Part shown: positions 8,069 through 15,769 of the stretch, in pieces
Position numbering within the stretch: the stretch's first letter is position 1
How the letters are laid out: each line of letters begins with the position of its first letter
Made by a program: the position numbers and the translations under genes
Assembly (NCBI GenBank): GCA_002415025.1
Contig: DIBR01000021.1
Location: forward strand, 1 to 19,220
Source: Spongiibacteraceae bacterium UBA5047
Lineage (GTDB): Bacteria; Pseudomonadota; Gammaproteobacteria; Pseudomonadales; Spongiibacteraceae
Length of the DNA: 19,220 nucleotides
Reading direction: 5' to 3'
The notes under the pieces: generated by a model
Databases searched by the model: none
What the model saw: the letters and a program-made list of their open reading frames with translations, nothing else
Told to the model about the DNA's origin: nothing

Positions 8069-8077
8069 AGTATAGCA
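8069..8077 (-). promoter_or_regulatory. Candidate extended -10 promoter for the PAS-GGDEF-EAL gene
   Basis: On the minus strand TGCTATACT matches the extended -10 form TGnTATAAT at all but one base. There is no good -35 at normal spacing. Transcription from here would begin near 8063, excluding the TTG at 8087 as start codon and leaving a leader of about 45 bases before the GTG at 8018. Confidence 0.3.
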
Positions 8078-8144
8078 GGCAAAACAAAGGCCTGACTTTT
8101 CAAACCATTACAAAAATTTGACAAGACCTGAGCCCGACAACAGT

Positions 8145-8753
8145 TTATACGCGCTTTTTCCGGGTTTGGCGCTGGCCTATAAAGAGCGCCTCACTGCGGT
8201 TGCCCGCCGCCGGATTACCCAGCGGCCCGCATTCCTGGTAGTAGCGCAGTCGCAGCCCGGCAAACAGCGTGAGCAGTTCGTTGGTGCGCAGCACGAAGTC
8301 CGGACTATTCGGGCCCACAGTAGCAGGTTTTTCTTCACAGAAGGTTTGATAGAACAGCAGGCCGCCGGGCTTGAGTGCAGCCAAAATGGCCGGGCACAGC
8401 GGGCGGTGCAGATAGCGGCTCACGCAAATCACATCAAATTGCTCTTCGCCCAGCCCGTCTTGCTCAATATCGCGTTGCCGGGTAGTGAGCGGGAGGTTAT
8501 GGCTTTTGGCCGTCTGCGCCAGTGTGCGCAGCCCCGCCGGAGATATATCGCAGGCGGTAACGGTCAGGCCCTGTTCGGCCAGTAATAGCGCATTGCCGCC
8601 CAGCCCGCAGGCGAGGTCCAACGCTGTGCCCTTTGCAGGCAAAAGGTGCAGGTTGCTGCGCAGCACTTCGCAGGCCGCTGCGCTGGTGACGGGTTTTGCG
8701 TCAGCATACTTTTTGTCCCAGCGCTGCTGTTGGTCGTTAGCCGCAGCGGACAT
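8145..8753 (-). CDS. Class I SAM-dependent methyltransferase
   Basis: A 202-residue cytoplasmic protein with the Rossmann methyltransferase fold. Motif I is LDLACGLGG (46-54), the acidic end of strand 2 is D69, RDIEQ (94-98) follows, FDVICVSRYLHRP forms motif IV, and LKPGGLL (127-133) is the typical post-motif. It has the general look of TehB/small-molecule methyltransferases, but I do not recognise the substrate. The ATG at 8753 shares one base with the trkH stop (TGATG) and has no clear Shine-Dalgarno, so translation is probably coupled to trkH. An in-frame extension to 9014 merely runs over trkH and is not credible. It is the last gene of the def-fmt-rsmB-trkA-trkH unit and ends in a basic KKRV tail. 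No terminator is visible downstream. Confidence 0.85.
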   Translation of the reverse strand: MSAAANDQQQRWDKKYADAKPVTSAAACEVLRSNLHLLPAKGTALDLACGLGGNALLLAEQGLTVTACDISPAGLRTLAQTAKSHNLPLTTRQRDIEQDGLGEEQFDVICVSRYLHRPLCPAILAALKPGGLLFYQTFCEEKPATVGPNSPDFVLRTNELLTLFAGLRLRYYQECGPLGNPAAGNRSEALFIGQRQTRKKRV

Positions 8754-10201
8754 CAGTGGCGCCAGAAGGCCGGGGTGAAGAGCACCAGCAAGGTAAAGAT
8801 TTCCAGCCGCCCGAGCAGCATGGCGTAGCAGAGAATCCACTTCGCCGGCTGAGTGATGCTGCCGTAGTTGGCCGACACATCGCCCAGTCCGGGGCCGAGA
8901 TTGTTCAGGTTGGCCGCTGTGGCGGAGAAGGCCGTCGGGTAATCCATATTGCAGGCCATGAGCGCCAGCAAGATGAGCAGGAAGGAAAACATGTAGACCG
9001 CGAAGAAGCTCCACACCGCGCTGACCACCTTGGCGTCGACCCGCTTGCTGCCGACTTTCAGCGGAATAATGGCGTTCGGGTGAATCAGCTGCTTGAGTTC
9101 GCGTACACCCTGCTTGGCAATCAGCATAATGCGCACGACTTTAATGCCGCCGGCGGTAGAGCCACCGCAGCCGCCCATAAACGACATCAGAATCAGCAGC
9201 ACCGGCAAAAATACCGGCCACACGGAGAAGTCAGCGGCGGCAAAGCCGGTGGTAGTGGCGATGGAGATGGTGTGAAAAACACCCAGCAACAGGCTGTCTT
9301 GTGCGTCGTAGGTGTTGGTGTAGCGCAAAAAGGCGACAACCAGCGCGCTGGCCAGCAGCACGCCCAGCAGATAGAAACGTGTTTCCGAGTCGCGCAGGTA
9401 GTGATAGATCCTTTTGCTGCGCCAGGCAAAAAAATGCACCCCGAAATTGATACCGGCCAGCAGCATAAACACCGAGGCAATAATCAGAATGCTGCCGTTT
9501 TCAAAGTAGCCGAGACTGGCATCGTGGGTGGAAAAGCCGCCAATCGCGACGGTGGAAAAGGCGTGGCAGATCGCATCGAACCCGCTCATGCCAGCCAGCC
9601 AGTAGGCCACGGTGCAGGCAATGGTGAGGTACAGGTAAATCAGGAACAGCGCCTTGGCGGTACCGGTGATGCGCGGTGTGAGTTTGCTGTCTTTCACCGG
9701 TCCCGGTGTTTCGGCGCGGTAGAGCTGCATGCCACCGATGCCGAGGATCGGCAAAATCGCGACGGCAATAACAATGATGCCGATGCCGCCCAGCCATTGC
9801 AGAAGCTGGCGGTAAAAGAGGATGGATACCGGCAGGTCGTCCAGGCCGACAATAACCGTGGCGCCGGTGGTGGTGAGCCCGGAAATTGATTCAAACACCG
9901 CATCGCTCAGCGGCAGGTGAATGCTCTCGGCCAGTAGAAAAGGCAGCGAACCGAACCAGCCCAGTACTGACCAGAACAGCGATACCACCAGGAAGCCGTC
10001 GCGTATATTCAGCTCGCCGTGGCTGCGGCGCACAAACAGCCAGAGTAAACCGCCACTGGCAAAACACAGCACAAAGGCCGTTAAAAAGGCACCGGCAGCG
10101 CCGTCTTGTGCAAAGGCCGATACCACGGCGGGCACCAGCATGGTGAGGCTGAACACCATGAGCAGCATGCCGATAATGCGGGCTATAACGGCGAAATGCA
10201 T
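8753..10201 (-). CDS. trkH: Trk potassium uptake protein TrkH
   Basis: A 482-residue polytopic inner-membrane K+ translocating subunit (E. coli TrkH is about 483). It has four pseudo-repeats with selectivity-filter loops: TTTGATV (110-116), STVAIGGFST (216-225), TTTGF (316-320) and NNLGPGLG (433-440). The GGCGGSTAGGIK block (343-354) corresponds to the helix-break gating region and GRLEIFT lies near the C-terminus. The start ATG at 10201 lies 17 bases after the trkA stop, with a weak GGAA upstream. TrkH works with the cytoplasmic NAD/ATP-binding regulator TrkA encoded directly before it. Its stop overlaps a methyltransferase gene, an arrangement I do not remember as standard. Confidence 0.96.
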   Translation of the reverse strand: MHFAVIARIIGMLLMVFSLTMLVPAVVSAFAQDGAAGAFLTAFVLCFASGGLLWLFVRRSHGELNIRDGFLVVSLFWSVLGWFGSLPFLLAESIHLPLSDAVFESISGLTTTGATVIVGLDDLPVSILFYRQLLQWLGGIGIIVIAVAILPILGIGGMQLYRAETPGPVKDSKLTPRITGTAKALFLIYLYLTIACTVAYWLAGMSGFDAICHAFSTVAIGGFSTHDASLGYFENGSILIIASVFMLLAGINFGVHFFAWRSKRIYHYLRDSETRFYLLGVLLASALVVAFLRYTNTYDAQDSLLLGVFHTISIATTTGFAAADFSVWPVFLPVLLILMSFMGGCGGSTAGGIKVVRIMLIAKQGVRELKQLIHPNAIIPLKVGSKRVDAKVVSAVWSFFAVYMFSFLLILLALMACNMDYPTAFSATAANLNNLGPGLGDVSANYGSITQPAKWILCYAMLLGRLEIFTLLVLFTPAFWRH

Positions 10202-10218
10202 GGGCTATTTCCGGTGCA

Positions 10219-11592
10219 TCAAAAGAATGTGAAACCGACCTGAAACAGGCGTTCCACTTCCTTGATTTTGGTTTTGTCGACGAGAAACAGCACGAGGTGA
10301 TCTTCGGCTTCGACGACGATGTGGCTGTGGGCGATCATGACATCTTCGCCGCGAATAATGGCGCCAATAGTCACGCCTTCGGGCAGGTCAATTTCATCGA
10401 GGCGCCGCCCCACCACTTTTGACGAGCGCGTGTCGCCGTGGGCGATGACTTCTAACGCTTCAGCAGCGCCGCGACGCAGCGAGTGTACATTGGAGATATC
10501 GCCGCGCCGAACATGCGCTAGCAGGCTGCCAATGGTGATTTGTTGCGGCGACAGCGCAATGTCTATTTCAATGCCCTGTACCAGGTCCACATAAGCCGGG
10601 TTGGTGATCAGGGTTATCACCTTTTTCGCGCCCATGCGCTTGGCCAGCAACGAACTCATGATGTTGGCTTCATCGTCGTTGGTCAGTGCGCAAAATACGT
10701 CGATATTGTCGATGTTTTCCGAGGCCAGCAGTTCGTGATCCGAGGCTTCGCCGTGCAGTACCACGGCCTTGCTAAGCTCTTCTGATAAGGCACGGCAGCG
10801 CGCGTAATTCTGCTCGATAATTTTCACCGAGTAACGGTTTTCAATGGCGCGGGCCAGGCGTTCGCCGATATTGCCGCCACCGGCAATCATAATGCGTTTG
10901 TAGGCTTCGTCGAGGCGGCGTAACTCCGACATGACCGGCAGGATGTGGTCTTTGGCCGCGAGGAAGAACACTTCGTCGCCAGCTTCCACCACCGTGTCAC
11001 CCTTGGGCAGAATGGCTTCACCGCGCCGAAAAATCGCGGCGACACGGGTATCGACCTTGGGCATATGCTTGCGAATTTCCTGCAGCTCGACGCCCACCAT
11101 CGGACCGCCATAGTAGGCTTTAACCGCCACCAGCTGCACCTTGCCGTCGGCGAAATCCAGCACCTGCAGCGAGCCCGGGTATTGCAGCAGGCGCATGATG
11201 TAACGGGTAACCAGTTGCTCGGGGCTGATAATGACGTCGATCGGTACGGCGTCGTCACTAAAGAGGTTCTCGTGGCTCAAGTAGGCACTGGAGCGAATGC
11301 GGGAAATTTTGGTGGGGGTGCGAAACATTGAGTAGGCGATCTGGCAGGCCACCATATTGATTTCGTCACTGCTGGTGACGGCAATCAACATGTCGGCGTC
11401 GTCAGCTCCCGCTCTGCGCAACACATCGGGGTGAGAAGCCGCGCCGGTGACCGTACCGATATCAAGCTTGTCCTGAAGTTGTTGCAGGCGCTCGGCATCG
11501 CGGTCAACCACCGTAATGTCGTTGTGCTCGCTGGCAAGGTTTGCAGCCAATGTGCCGCCAACCTGACCCGCCCCCAGTATGATTATTTTCAT
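10219..11592 (-). CDS. trkA: Trk system potassium transporter TrkA
   Basis: A 457-residue peripheral membrane regulator of Trk potassium uptake that binds NAD(H) and nucleotides (E. coli TrkA is 458). It shows the duplicated RCK architecture: a first Rossmann fold with GAGQVGG (7-13) and D30 at the end of strand 2, a TrkA-C domain (about 140-215), then a second Rossmann fold with GGGNIGERLA (238-247) and a second TrkA-C. I set the start at the ATG at 11592, giving the family-standard MKIIILGAGQVGG; a TTG three codons upstream is the alternative. A 98-base gap separates it from rsmB, with a weak inverted repeat in it, so part of its expression might be independent. Confidence 0.96.
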   Translation of the reverse strand: MKIIILGAGQVGGTLAANLASEHNDITVVDRDAERLQQLQDKLDIGTVTGAASHPDVLRRAGADDADMLIAVTSSDEINMVACQIAYSMFRTPTKISRIRSSAYLSHENLFSDDAVPIDVIISPEQLVTRYIMRLLQYPGSLQVLDFADGKVQLVAVKAYYGGPMVGVELQEIRKHMPKVDTRVAAIFRRGEAILPKGDTVVEAGDEVFFLAAKDHILPVMSELRRLDEAYKRIMIAGGGNIGERLARAIENRYSVKIIEQNYARCRALSEELSKAVVLHGEASDHELLASENIDNIDVFCALTNDDEANIMSSLLAKRMGAKKVITLITNPAYVDLVQGIEIDIALSPQQITIGSLLAHVRRGDISNVHSLRRGAAEALEVIAHGDTRSSKVVGRRLDEIDLPEGVTIGAIIRGEDVMIAHSHIVVEAEDHLVLFLVDKTKIKEVERLFQVGFTFF

Positions 11593-11672
11593 CAGTTGCA
11601 AGCACCGCCTTAAGATACGGGCGATTGTAGGCCCATCGCCTGAGCTTGTTAACCCGTGTCGTTGATATTCAG

Positions 11673-11698
11673 GCGTTTATTTGTTTTCACCTAAACGC
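11673..11698 (-). repeat. Inverted repeat at the rsmB stop / rsmB-trkA gap
   Basis: GCGTTTA and TAAACGC form a perfect 7-bp stem around a 12-base loop, overlapping the rsmB stop codon. On the minus strand no T-run follows, so it is not a classic intrinsic terminator. It could stabilise a 3' end or be chance. Confidence 0.25.
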
Positions 11699-12983
11699 TC
11701 TGTTTGCTGAGTAAAGCGTAGTAGAAACCATCGTGCTTGCCATTTTCCGGCAGCAATTGCCGCCCGAACGGCCTCTCCAGGCCCCAATCGGCGTCGATCG
11801 GGCGGTGCCCGGCGTCGGCTTGCTCGCCGAGAAAGCGCTCGATGACCGCTTCGTTCTCCGCCGGTAAAACAGAGCAGGTTGCATACAGCAGTAGCCCGCC
11901 GGGTTTCAGGCTTGGCCACAGCGCCTTGAGCAAGCCCAGCTGGGTGTTGGCCAGTGCCGGAATGTCGCTGGCGCGGCGGTGCAACTTGATATCGGGGTTG
12001 CGGCGAATAACACCGGTGGCCGAACACGGCGCATCCAGCAGAATCTGGTCGAAGGGTTCGCGGTTCCACCAGCTTTCCGGCTCGGCCGCATTGCCCGCCA
12101 CCAGAGTCGCATTCAGTTTGAGCCGTGCCAGGTTGTCTTGCACACGGCCCAGACGGGTTTCGTCGATGTCGACGCAAGTGAGCGCTAACTCCTGCGCTGA
12201 CTCAAGCAAATGGCAGCTTTTTCCACCGGGTGCGGCGCAGGCATCAAGCACGTTCATCCCTTTTTGGGGCTTGAGTATCTCCGCGCAGAGCTGGGCAGAC
12301 TCGTCCTGCACGCTGGCTCTGCCCTCGGCGAAACCGGGCAGGGCGTTAACATCAACGGGCTGGATAAGACGAATACCGTTGGCGGCAAAGTCGCAGGGCC
12401 GGGCTTCAATGCCGGCTTGCGCCAGCGCCTGCAGATAAGCCTCCCGATCCTGTTGCAGCACATTGTTGCGCAAGCATAAAGGCGGGTGCTGGTTGTTGGC
12501 GTCGAGTATGGCCCCAGCCTGCGCTGGCCAGGCCTCGTGAATAGCGGCATAAAGCCAGTCCGGGTGAGCGCTGGCTTCGGCCGGACTCAGGTCAGCCAGC
12601 AAGGCGTCGCGTTCTCGCTGAAAGCGGCGCAGCACGGCGTTGGTCAGGCCCTTGGCCCATTCCTTGCGCAGGCTCTTGCTGGCATTGACGGTGGTGTTGA
12701 TCGCCGCGTGTGCGGGAATGCGCATATATTCGAGCTGATAGATGCCTATGCACAGCAGCATCAGCAGGTCTTCGTCTTTGCTTTTAAAGGGTTTGCTCAG
12801 GCACTGCCCGGCCAGCGCTTCCAATCGCCAGAACTGGCGCAGGCTGCCGTAGCAAAGCTCGCGAAGCAGCGGGCGTTGATCGTGCTTCACTTTTTGTTCG
12901 GCGCGGGGCAATTCCCGCGACAGCGATTGGCCGTTAGCAATGGCCTGCAGACAGCGCGCCGCAGCGGCGCGTACTTCAGGCAC
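11691..12983 (-). CDS. rsmB: 16S rRNA (cytosine(967)-C(5))-methyltransferase
   Basis: A 430-residue cytoplasmic enzyme using SAM to make m5C967 in 16S rRNA (E. coli RsmB is 429). Residues 1-130 form the NusB-like helical RNA-binding domain (IPAHAAINTTV at 89-99, KGLTNAVLRR at 111-120). The methyltransferase domain has motif I DACAAPGGK (247-255), VDID (271-274), motif IV LLDAPCSATG (315-324, C320) and motif VI YATCSVLPAEN (367-377, nucleophile C370). I place the start at the GTG at 12983 (MPEVRAAAARCLQAI), which fits the family N-terminus and overlaps the fmt end by eight bases; the frame stays open to 13187 but that part is a shadow of fmt. No clear Shine-Dalgarno is seen, consistent with coupling to fmt. 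Confidence 0.95.
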   Translation of the reverse strand: MPEVRAAAARCLQAIANGQSLSRELPRAEQKVKHDQRPLLRELCYGSLRQFWRLEALAGQCLSKPFKSKDEDLLMLLCIGIYQLEYMRIPAHAAINTTVNASKSLRKEWAKGLTNAVLRRFQRERDALLADLSPAEASAHPDWLYAAIHEAWPAQAGAILDANNQHPPLCLRNNVLQQDREAYLQALAQAGIEARPCDFAANGIRLIQPVDVNALPGFAEGRASVQDESAQLCAEILKPQKGMNVLDACAAPGGKSCHLLESAQELALTCVDIDETRLGRVQDNLARLKLNATLVAGNAAEPESWWNREPFDQILLDAPCSATGVIRRNPDIKLHRRASDIPALANTQLGLLKALWPSLKPGGLLLYATCSVLPAENEAVIERFLGEQADAGHRPIDADWGLERPFGRQLLPENGKHDGFYYALLSKQSV

Positions 12984-13947
12984 GATTCTGCGCCAGGTTA
13001 CGTCCCAGCATGGTGCCCGGGCTGAAGCGGTCGGCGCGGGCATTGAGCATGTCGCGAGCGGACATGGCCCGGGCGCCCGGTAACTGCAGTTCAGTGATTC
13101 GAATAGCACCCTCGCCACAGGCGACCACAATGCCTTCTGCGTCGGCTTGCAGGATGCGACCCGCGTCGCCGTCTGCCTCAAGGGCATCGGCGCGTTGAAT
13201 TTTCAGGCGCTCGTCCCCGAGCCAGGAATAGCTCACCGGGAAGGGGTTAAAGGCGCGAATTTTGCGGCACAGGGTTGCAGCGTCGTCGAGCCAGTTAATG
13301 TCGGCTTCGTCCTTGGTAATCTTCGGGGCGTAACAGCTCAGGCTGTCGTCCTGAATTTCGGCAATGAGGTCACCGGCGATTAGTTTGTCCAATGCCGCAA
13401 TCAGGGCCGGCCCGCCCTGCTCTGCCAGTTTGTCATGCAGGCTGGCGGCGTTGTCCTGTTCAGTGATGGGGCAGAAGCTTTTCAGCAGCATCGGCCCGGT
13501 ATCAAGGCCGGCTTCCATTTGCATAATGGTCACTCCTGTTTCGGTATCCCCGGCTTCAATGGCGCGCTGGATAGGTGCGGCGCCGCGCCAGCGCGGCAAG
13601 AGTGAACCGTGCACATTGATACACCCGAGTCGCGGGGTATCGAGCACCACCTGCGGCAGAATGAGGCCATAGGCGACCACGATCATCAGGTCTGCCCGAT
13701 GGCTTTGCAGCTCGTTTAGTGCCTCGGCAGATTTAAAGTTCAGGGGCTGGCAAACCGGCAGGCTGTGCTCAAGGGCCAGTTGTTTTACCGGGCTCGCCTG
13801 CAGTTTTTTGCCACGCCCGGCCGGTCGGTCGGGCTGGCTGTAAACGGCGACGATGTTGTGACCGGTGTGTTCGATCAGGGCCTTGAGGTGGCTGGCGGCA
13901 AACGCGGGGGTGCCCGCGAAAATCAGGCGAAGCGGCTTCTCGTTCAT
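12976..13947 (-). CDS. fmt: Methionyl-tRNA formyltransferase
   Basis: A 323-residue cytoplasmic enzyme that formylates initiator Met-tRNA from 10-formyltetrahydrofolate. The N-terminal formyltransferase domain contains FAGTPAFAA (10-18) and the catalytic set N111, H113 and D149 in INVHGSLLPRWRGAAPIQ and AGLDTGPML. The C-terminal OB-like domain follows from about residue 205. The ATG lies three bases after the def stop, with no obvious Shine-Dalgarno. Placement beside def is the usual pairing: Fmt adds and Def removes the formyl group. Confidence 0.97.
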   Translation of the reverse strand: MNEKPLRLIFAGTPAFAASHLKALIEHTGHNIVAVYSQPDRPAGRGKKLQASPVKQLALEHSLPVCQPLNFKSAEALNELQSHRADLMIVVAYGLILPQVVLDTPRLGCINVHGSLLPRWRGAAPIQRAIEAGDTETGVTIMQMEAGLDTGPMLLKSFCPITEQDNAASLHDKLAEQGGPALIAALDKLIAGDLIAEIQDDSLSCYAPKITKDEADINWLDDAATLCRKIRAFNPFPVSYSWLGDERLKIQRADALEADGDAGRILQADAEGIVVACGEGAIRITELQLPGARAMSARDMLNARADRFSPGTMLGRNLAQNRA

Positions 13948-13950
13948 GCG

Positions 13951-14457
13951 TCAGGACGCTGCGCGGCGCTGTTGTTTTTCGAGTTTGCTGCGAATGCGAT
14001 TGCGCTTCAGCGGTGACAGGTAATCGACAAAAAGCTTGCCCTGCAGATGATCCATTTCATGCTGAATGCACACGGCCAGCACGCCGTCGGGCACTTCTTC
14101 AAAGACATTGCCATCGCGATCCAGCGCCTTGACGCGGATATGGGTGGGGCGGTCAACGCTTTCGTAAAAGCCGGGAATGGACAGGCAACCTTCGTCGTAG
14201 CTGCCAAGTTCCTCGTCCAGTACCGTGATTTCCGGGTTGATAAAGACGCGCGGCTCGCTGCGGTCTTCGCTGATATCAATGACAATGACTTGCTCGTGAA
14301 CATCCACCTGGCTGGCGGCAAGGCCAATGCCGGGCGCGTCGTACATGGTTTCAAACATATTGTCGATCAGTGTACGAATACGGTCGTCGACCTGCGCCAC
14401 GGGCTTGGCGACCGTGCGCAGACGGGGGTCGGGAAATTCGAGGATATCTAGTAGCAT
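13951..14457 (-). CDS. def: Peptide deformylase
   Basis: A 168-residue metalloenzyme removing the N-formyl group from nascent proteins (E. coli Def is 169). The three signature motifs are present: GIGLAASQV (43-51), EGCLSIPG (89-96) and QHEMDHLQG (132-140). Metal ligands are C91, H133 and H137, with E134 as the general base. Ser in motif 1 where Pro or Thr is commoner is a minor variant. It is the first gene of the def-fmt-rsmB-trkA-trkH-methyltransferase series and is divergent from the LysM gene. No strong Shine-Dalgarno is visible. Confidence 0.97.
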   Translation of the reverse strand: MLLDILEFPDPRLRTVAKPVAQVDDRIRTLIDNMFETMYDAPGIGLAASQVDVHEQVIVIDISEDRSEPRVFINPEITVLDEELGSYDEGCLSIPGFYESVDRPTHIRVKALDRDGNVFEEVPDGVLAVCIQHEMDHLQGKLFVDYLSPLKRNRIRSKLEKQQRRAAS

Positions 14458-14505
14458 TGCGGTTTGTGACCCGGTTGTCGAGAGTTTCTGGAAATAGCTG
14501 CTAAG

Positions 14506-14533
14506 ATTATGATCAACAAGAATAATTAGTCGA
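14506..14533 (-). promoter_or_regulatory. Candidate sigma-70 promoter for def operon
   Basis: On the minus strand TCGACT (14533-14528, four of six to TTGACA with one offset) and CATAAT (14511-14506, five of six to TATAAT) lie 16 bp apart. This would start transcription about 45 bases before the def ATG. It lies within the AT-rich 197-base divergent region shared with the LysM gene. A TATTAT at about 14562 on the plus strand could serve the LysM gene, but I found no matching -35. Confidence 0.35.
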
Positions 14534-14654
14534 AAATATGCTAACTTAACAGCGACAGGGTATTATATCACAGCGTTTGCTCCGGTTTGGCGGCAGCAGG
14601 CGCCGGATTTGTAGTGTGGCTTCAAGTGCTTACTGGCCACCCGAGGATAAGAAT

Positions 14655-15695
14655 ATGAAACGTTTGCTGATGGGCCTTGCACTGTCTTTTTGGCTTGCTG
14701 CGCCGGTCGCGCTGGCGGATGTGCTGGCATTGAAGGAAGATCACCCCAAGACCTATGTGGTGAAAAGAGGCGACACCTTGTGGAGCATTTCATCGATCTT
14801 TCTGGAAGACCCCTGGCTGTGGCCTGAGCTTTGGCACTACAACCAGCAGCTCGATGACCCGCATCTGATCTACCCCGGCGATATTCTTTACCTCATCTGG
14901 GTAGACGGCAAACCGCGGCTGGTGAAATCCATTGCCACGAAAACCATCGAAAACCGTGATGTGAAGCTCAGCCCGCAAATGCGTATAGCCGATTTGCAGC
15001 AGGCCATACCGGCCATCTCGCTGGATGTTATCGGCCCCTTCCTCAGTAACAGCCGTGTTGTTGATCTCGACACGCTGGAACGCGCGCCCTACGTATTGAG
15101 CGGTCGTGAAGGCCATATTGTGACCGGCGCTGGCGACACCCTGTATGCGCGCGGTGAATTTGGCGACGATGCGGTCTTCGGTATTTTCCGCCGCAGCCAG
15201 ATTTTCAAGGACCCGGAAACCGGTGAGATGCTGGGCATACAGGCCCGGGATATCGGTACCGGCAAGCGTGTTTCGCTGGAAAAAGATATCGCAACCCTGC
15301 AGATCAATCGCAGCAATGAAGAAATTCGCCGCGGTGATCGCCTGCTGCCGCAGGAAGACCGTGCCCTGAAGCCGCGCTTTGAGCCCAAGGCACCCGACAG
15401 CGAAATTGAGGGTGAGATTATTGCCGTTGAAGGCGGCGTTAGTCAGGTGGGCAGCATGGATGTGGTCATCCTCAATCGCGGCGAGCGCAACGGCCTGAAA
15501 TCCGGTGATGTGATGAGCATCTACCAGCGCGGCGAGCTGGTGCGCGACGATATCGCCGAAGAAATTGTGCGGGTACCCGACATCGAAGCCGGTGTACTGA
15601 TGGTATTTCGCAGCTACGACAAAGTGGCTTACGCGGTTGTGCTCAGCGCAACCCAGGCGCTGCGCGTAGGCGACAAGGTTAGAAACCCCGGCTAG
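14655..15695 (+). CDS. LysM peptidoglycan-binding domain protein, secreted
   Basis: A 346-residue exported protein. The start at 14655 is chosen because GAGGA lies 7-8 bases upstream and it opens a clear signal peptide (MKRLLMGLALSFWLAAPVAL, cleavage after ALA21). The longer frame from 14577 has no such support. Residues 34-80 form one LysM domain (YVVKRGDTLWSI ... LIYPGD), expected to bind peptidoglycan glycan in the periplasm. The rest (about 90-346) has no motif I recognise, apart from small beta-rich stretches. Orthologues lie between def and dprA in Pseudomonas (PA0020 region, from memory), so the position is conserved. It ends in a tandem stop, TAGTAA. Confidence 0.92.
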   Translation: MKRLLMGLALSFWLAAPVALADVLALKEDHPKTYVVKRGDTLWSISSIFLEDPWLWPELWHYNQQLDDPHLIYPGDILYLIWVDGKPRLVKSIATKTIENRDVKLSPQMRIADLQQAIPAISLDVIGPFLSNSRVVDLDTLERAPYVLSGREGHIVTGAGDTLYARGEFGDDAVFGIFRRSQIFKDPETGEMLGIQARDIGTGKRVSLEKDIATLQINRSNEEIRRGDRLLPQEDRALKPRFEPKAPDSEIEGEIIAVEGGVSQVGSMDVVILNRGERNGLKSGDVMSIYQRGELVRDDIAEEIVRVPDIEAGVLMVFRSYDKVAYAVVLSATQALRVGDKVRNPG

Positions 15696-15730
15696 TAAGG
15701 CGGCGGTTTAACCCGGCTCATAGCCAACAG

Positions 15731-15749
15731 GCGGCACAGGACGTGCCGC
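15731..15749 (+). repeat. Perfect 7-bp hairpin upstream of dprA
   Basis: GCGGCAC, a five-base loop AGGAC, then GTGCCGC. It sits eight bases before the AGGGA ribosome-binding site of dprA. No T-run follows on the plus strand, so it is not an intrinsic terminator for the LysM gene. It may affect dprA translation or mRNA ends. Confidence 0.4.
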
Positions 15750-15769
15750 AACAAAACAGGGACGTTACC

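Noticed and set aside
8754..9014. Upstream extension of the methyltransferase frame
   Set aside because: It lies entirely within trkH and does not resemble a methyltransferase N-terminus; the ATG at 8753 fits.
8756..9889. Plus-strand open frame of 377 codons antisense to trkH
   Set aside because: Its residues are dominated by H, Q, G, R and A, typical of antisense to a membrane protein gene; trkH is certain on the other strand.
14577..14654. Upstream extension of the LysM protein
   Set aside because: The signal peptide and ribosome-binding site place the start at 14655; the upstream part is basic and unsupported.
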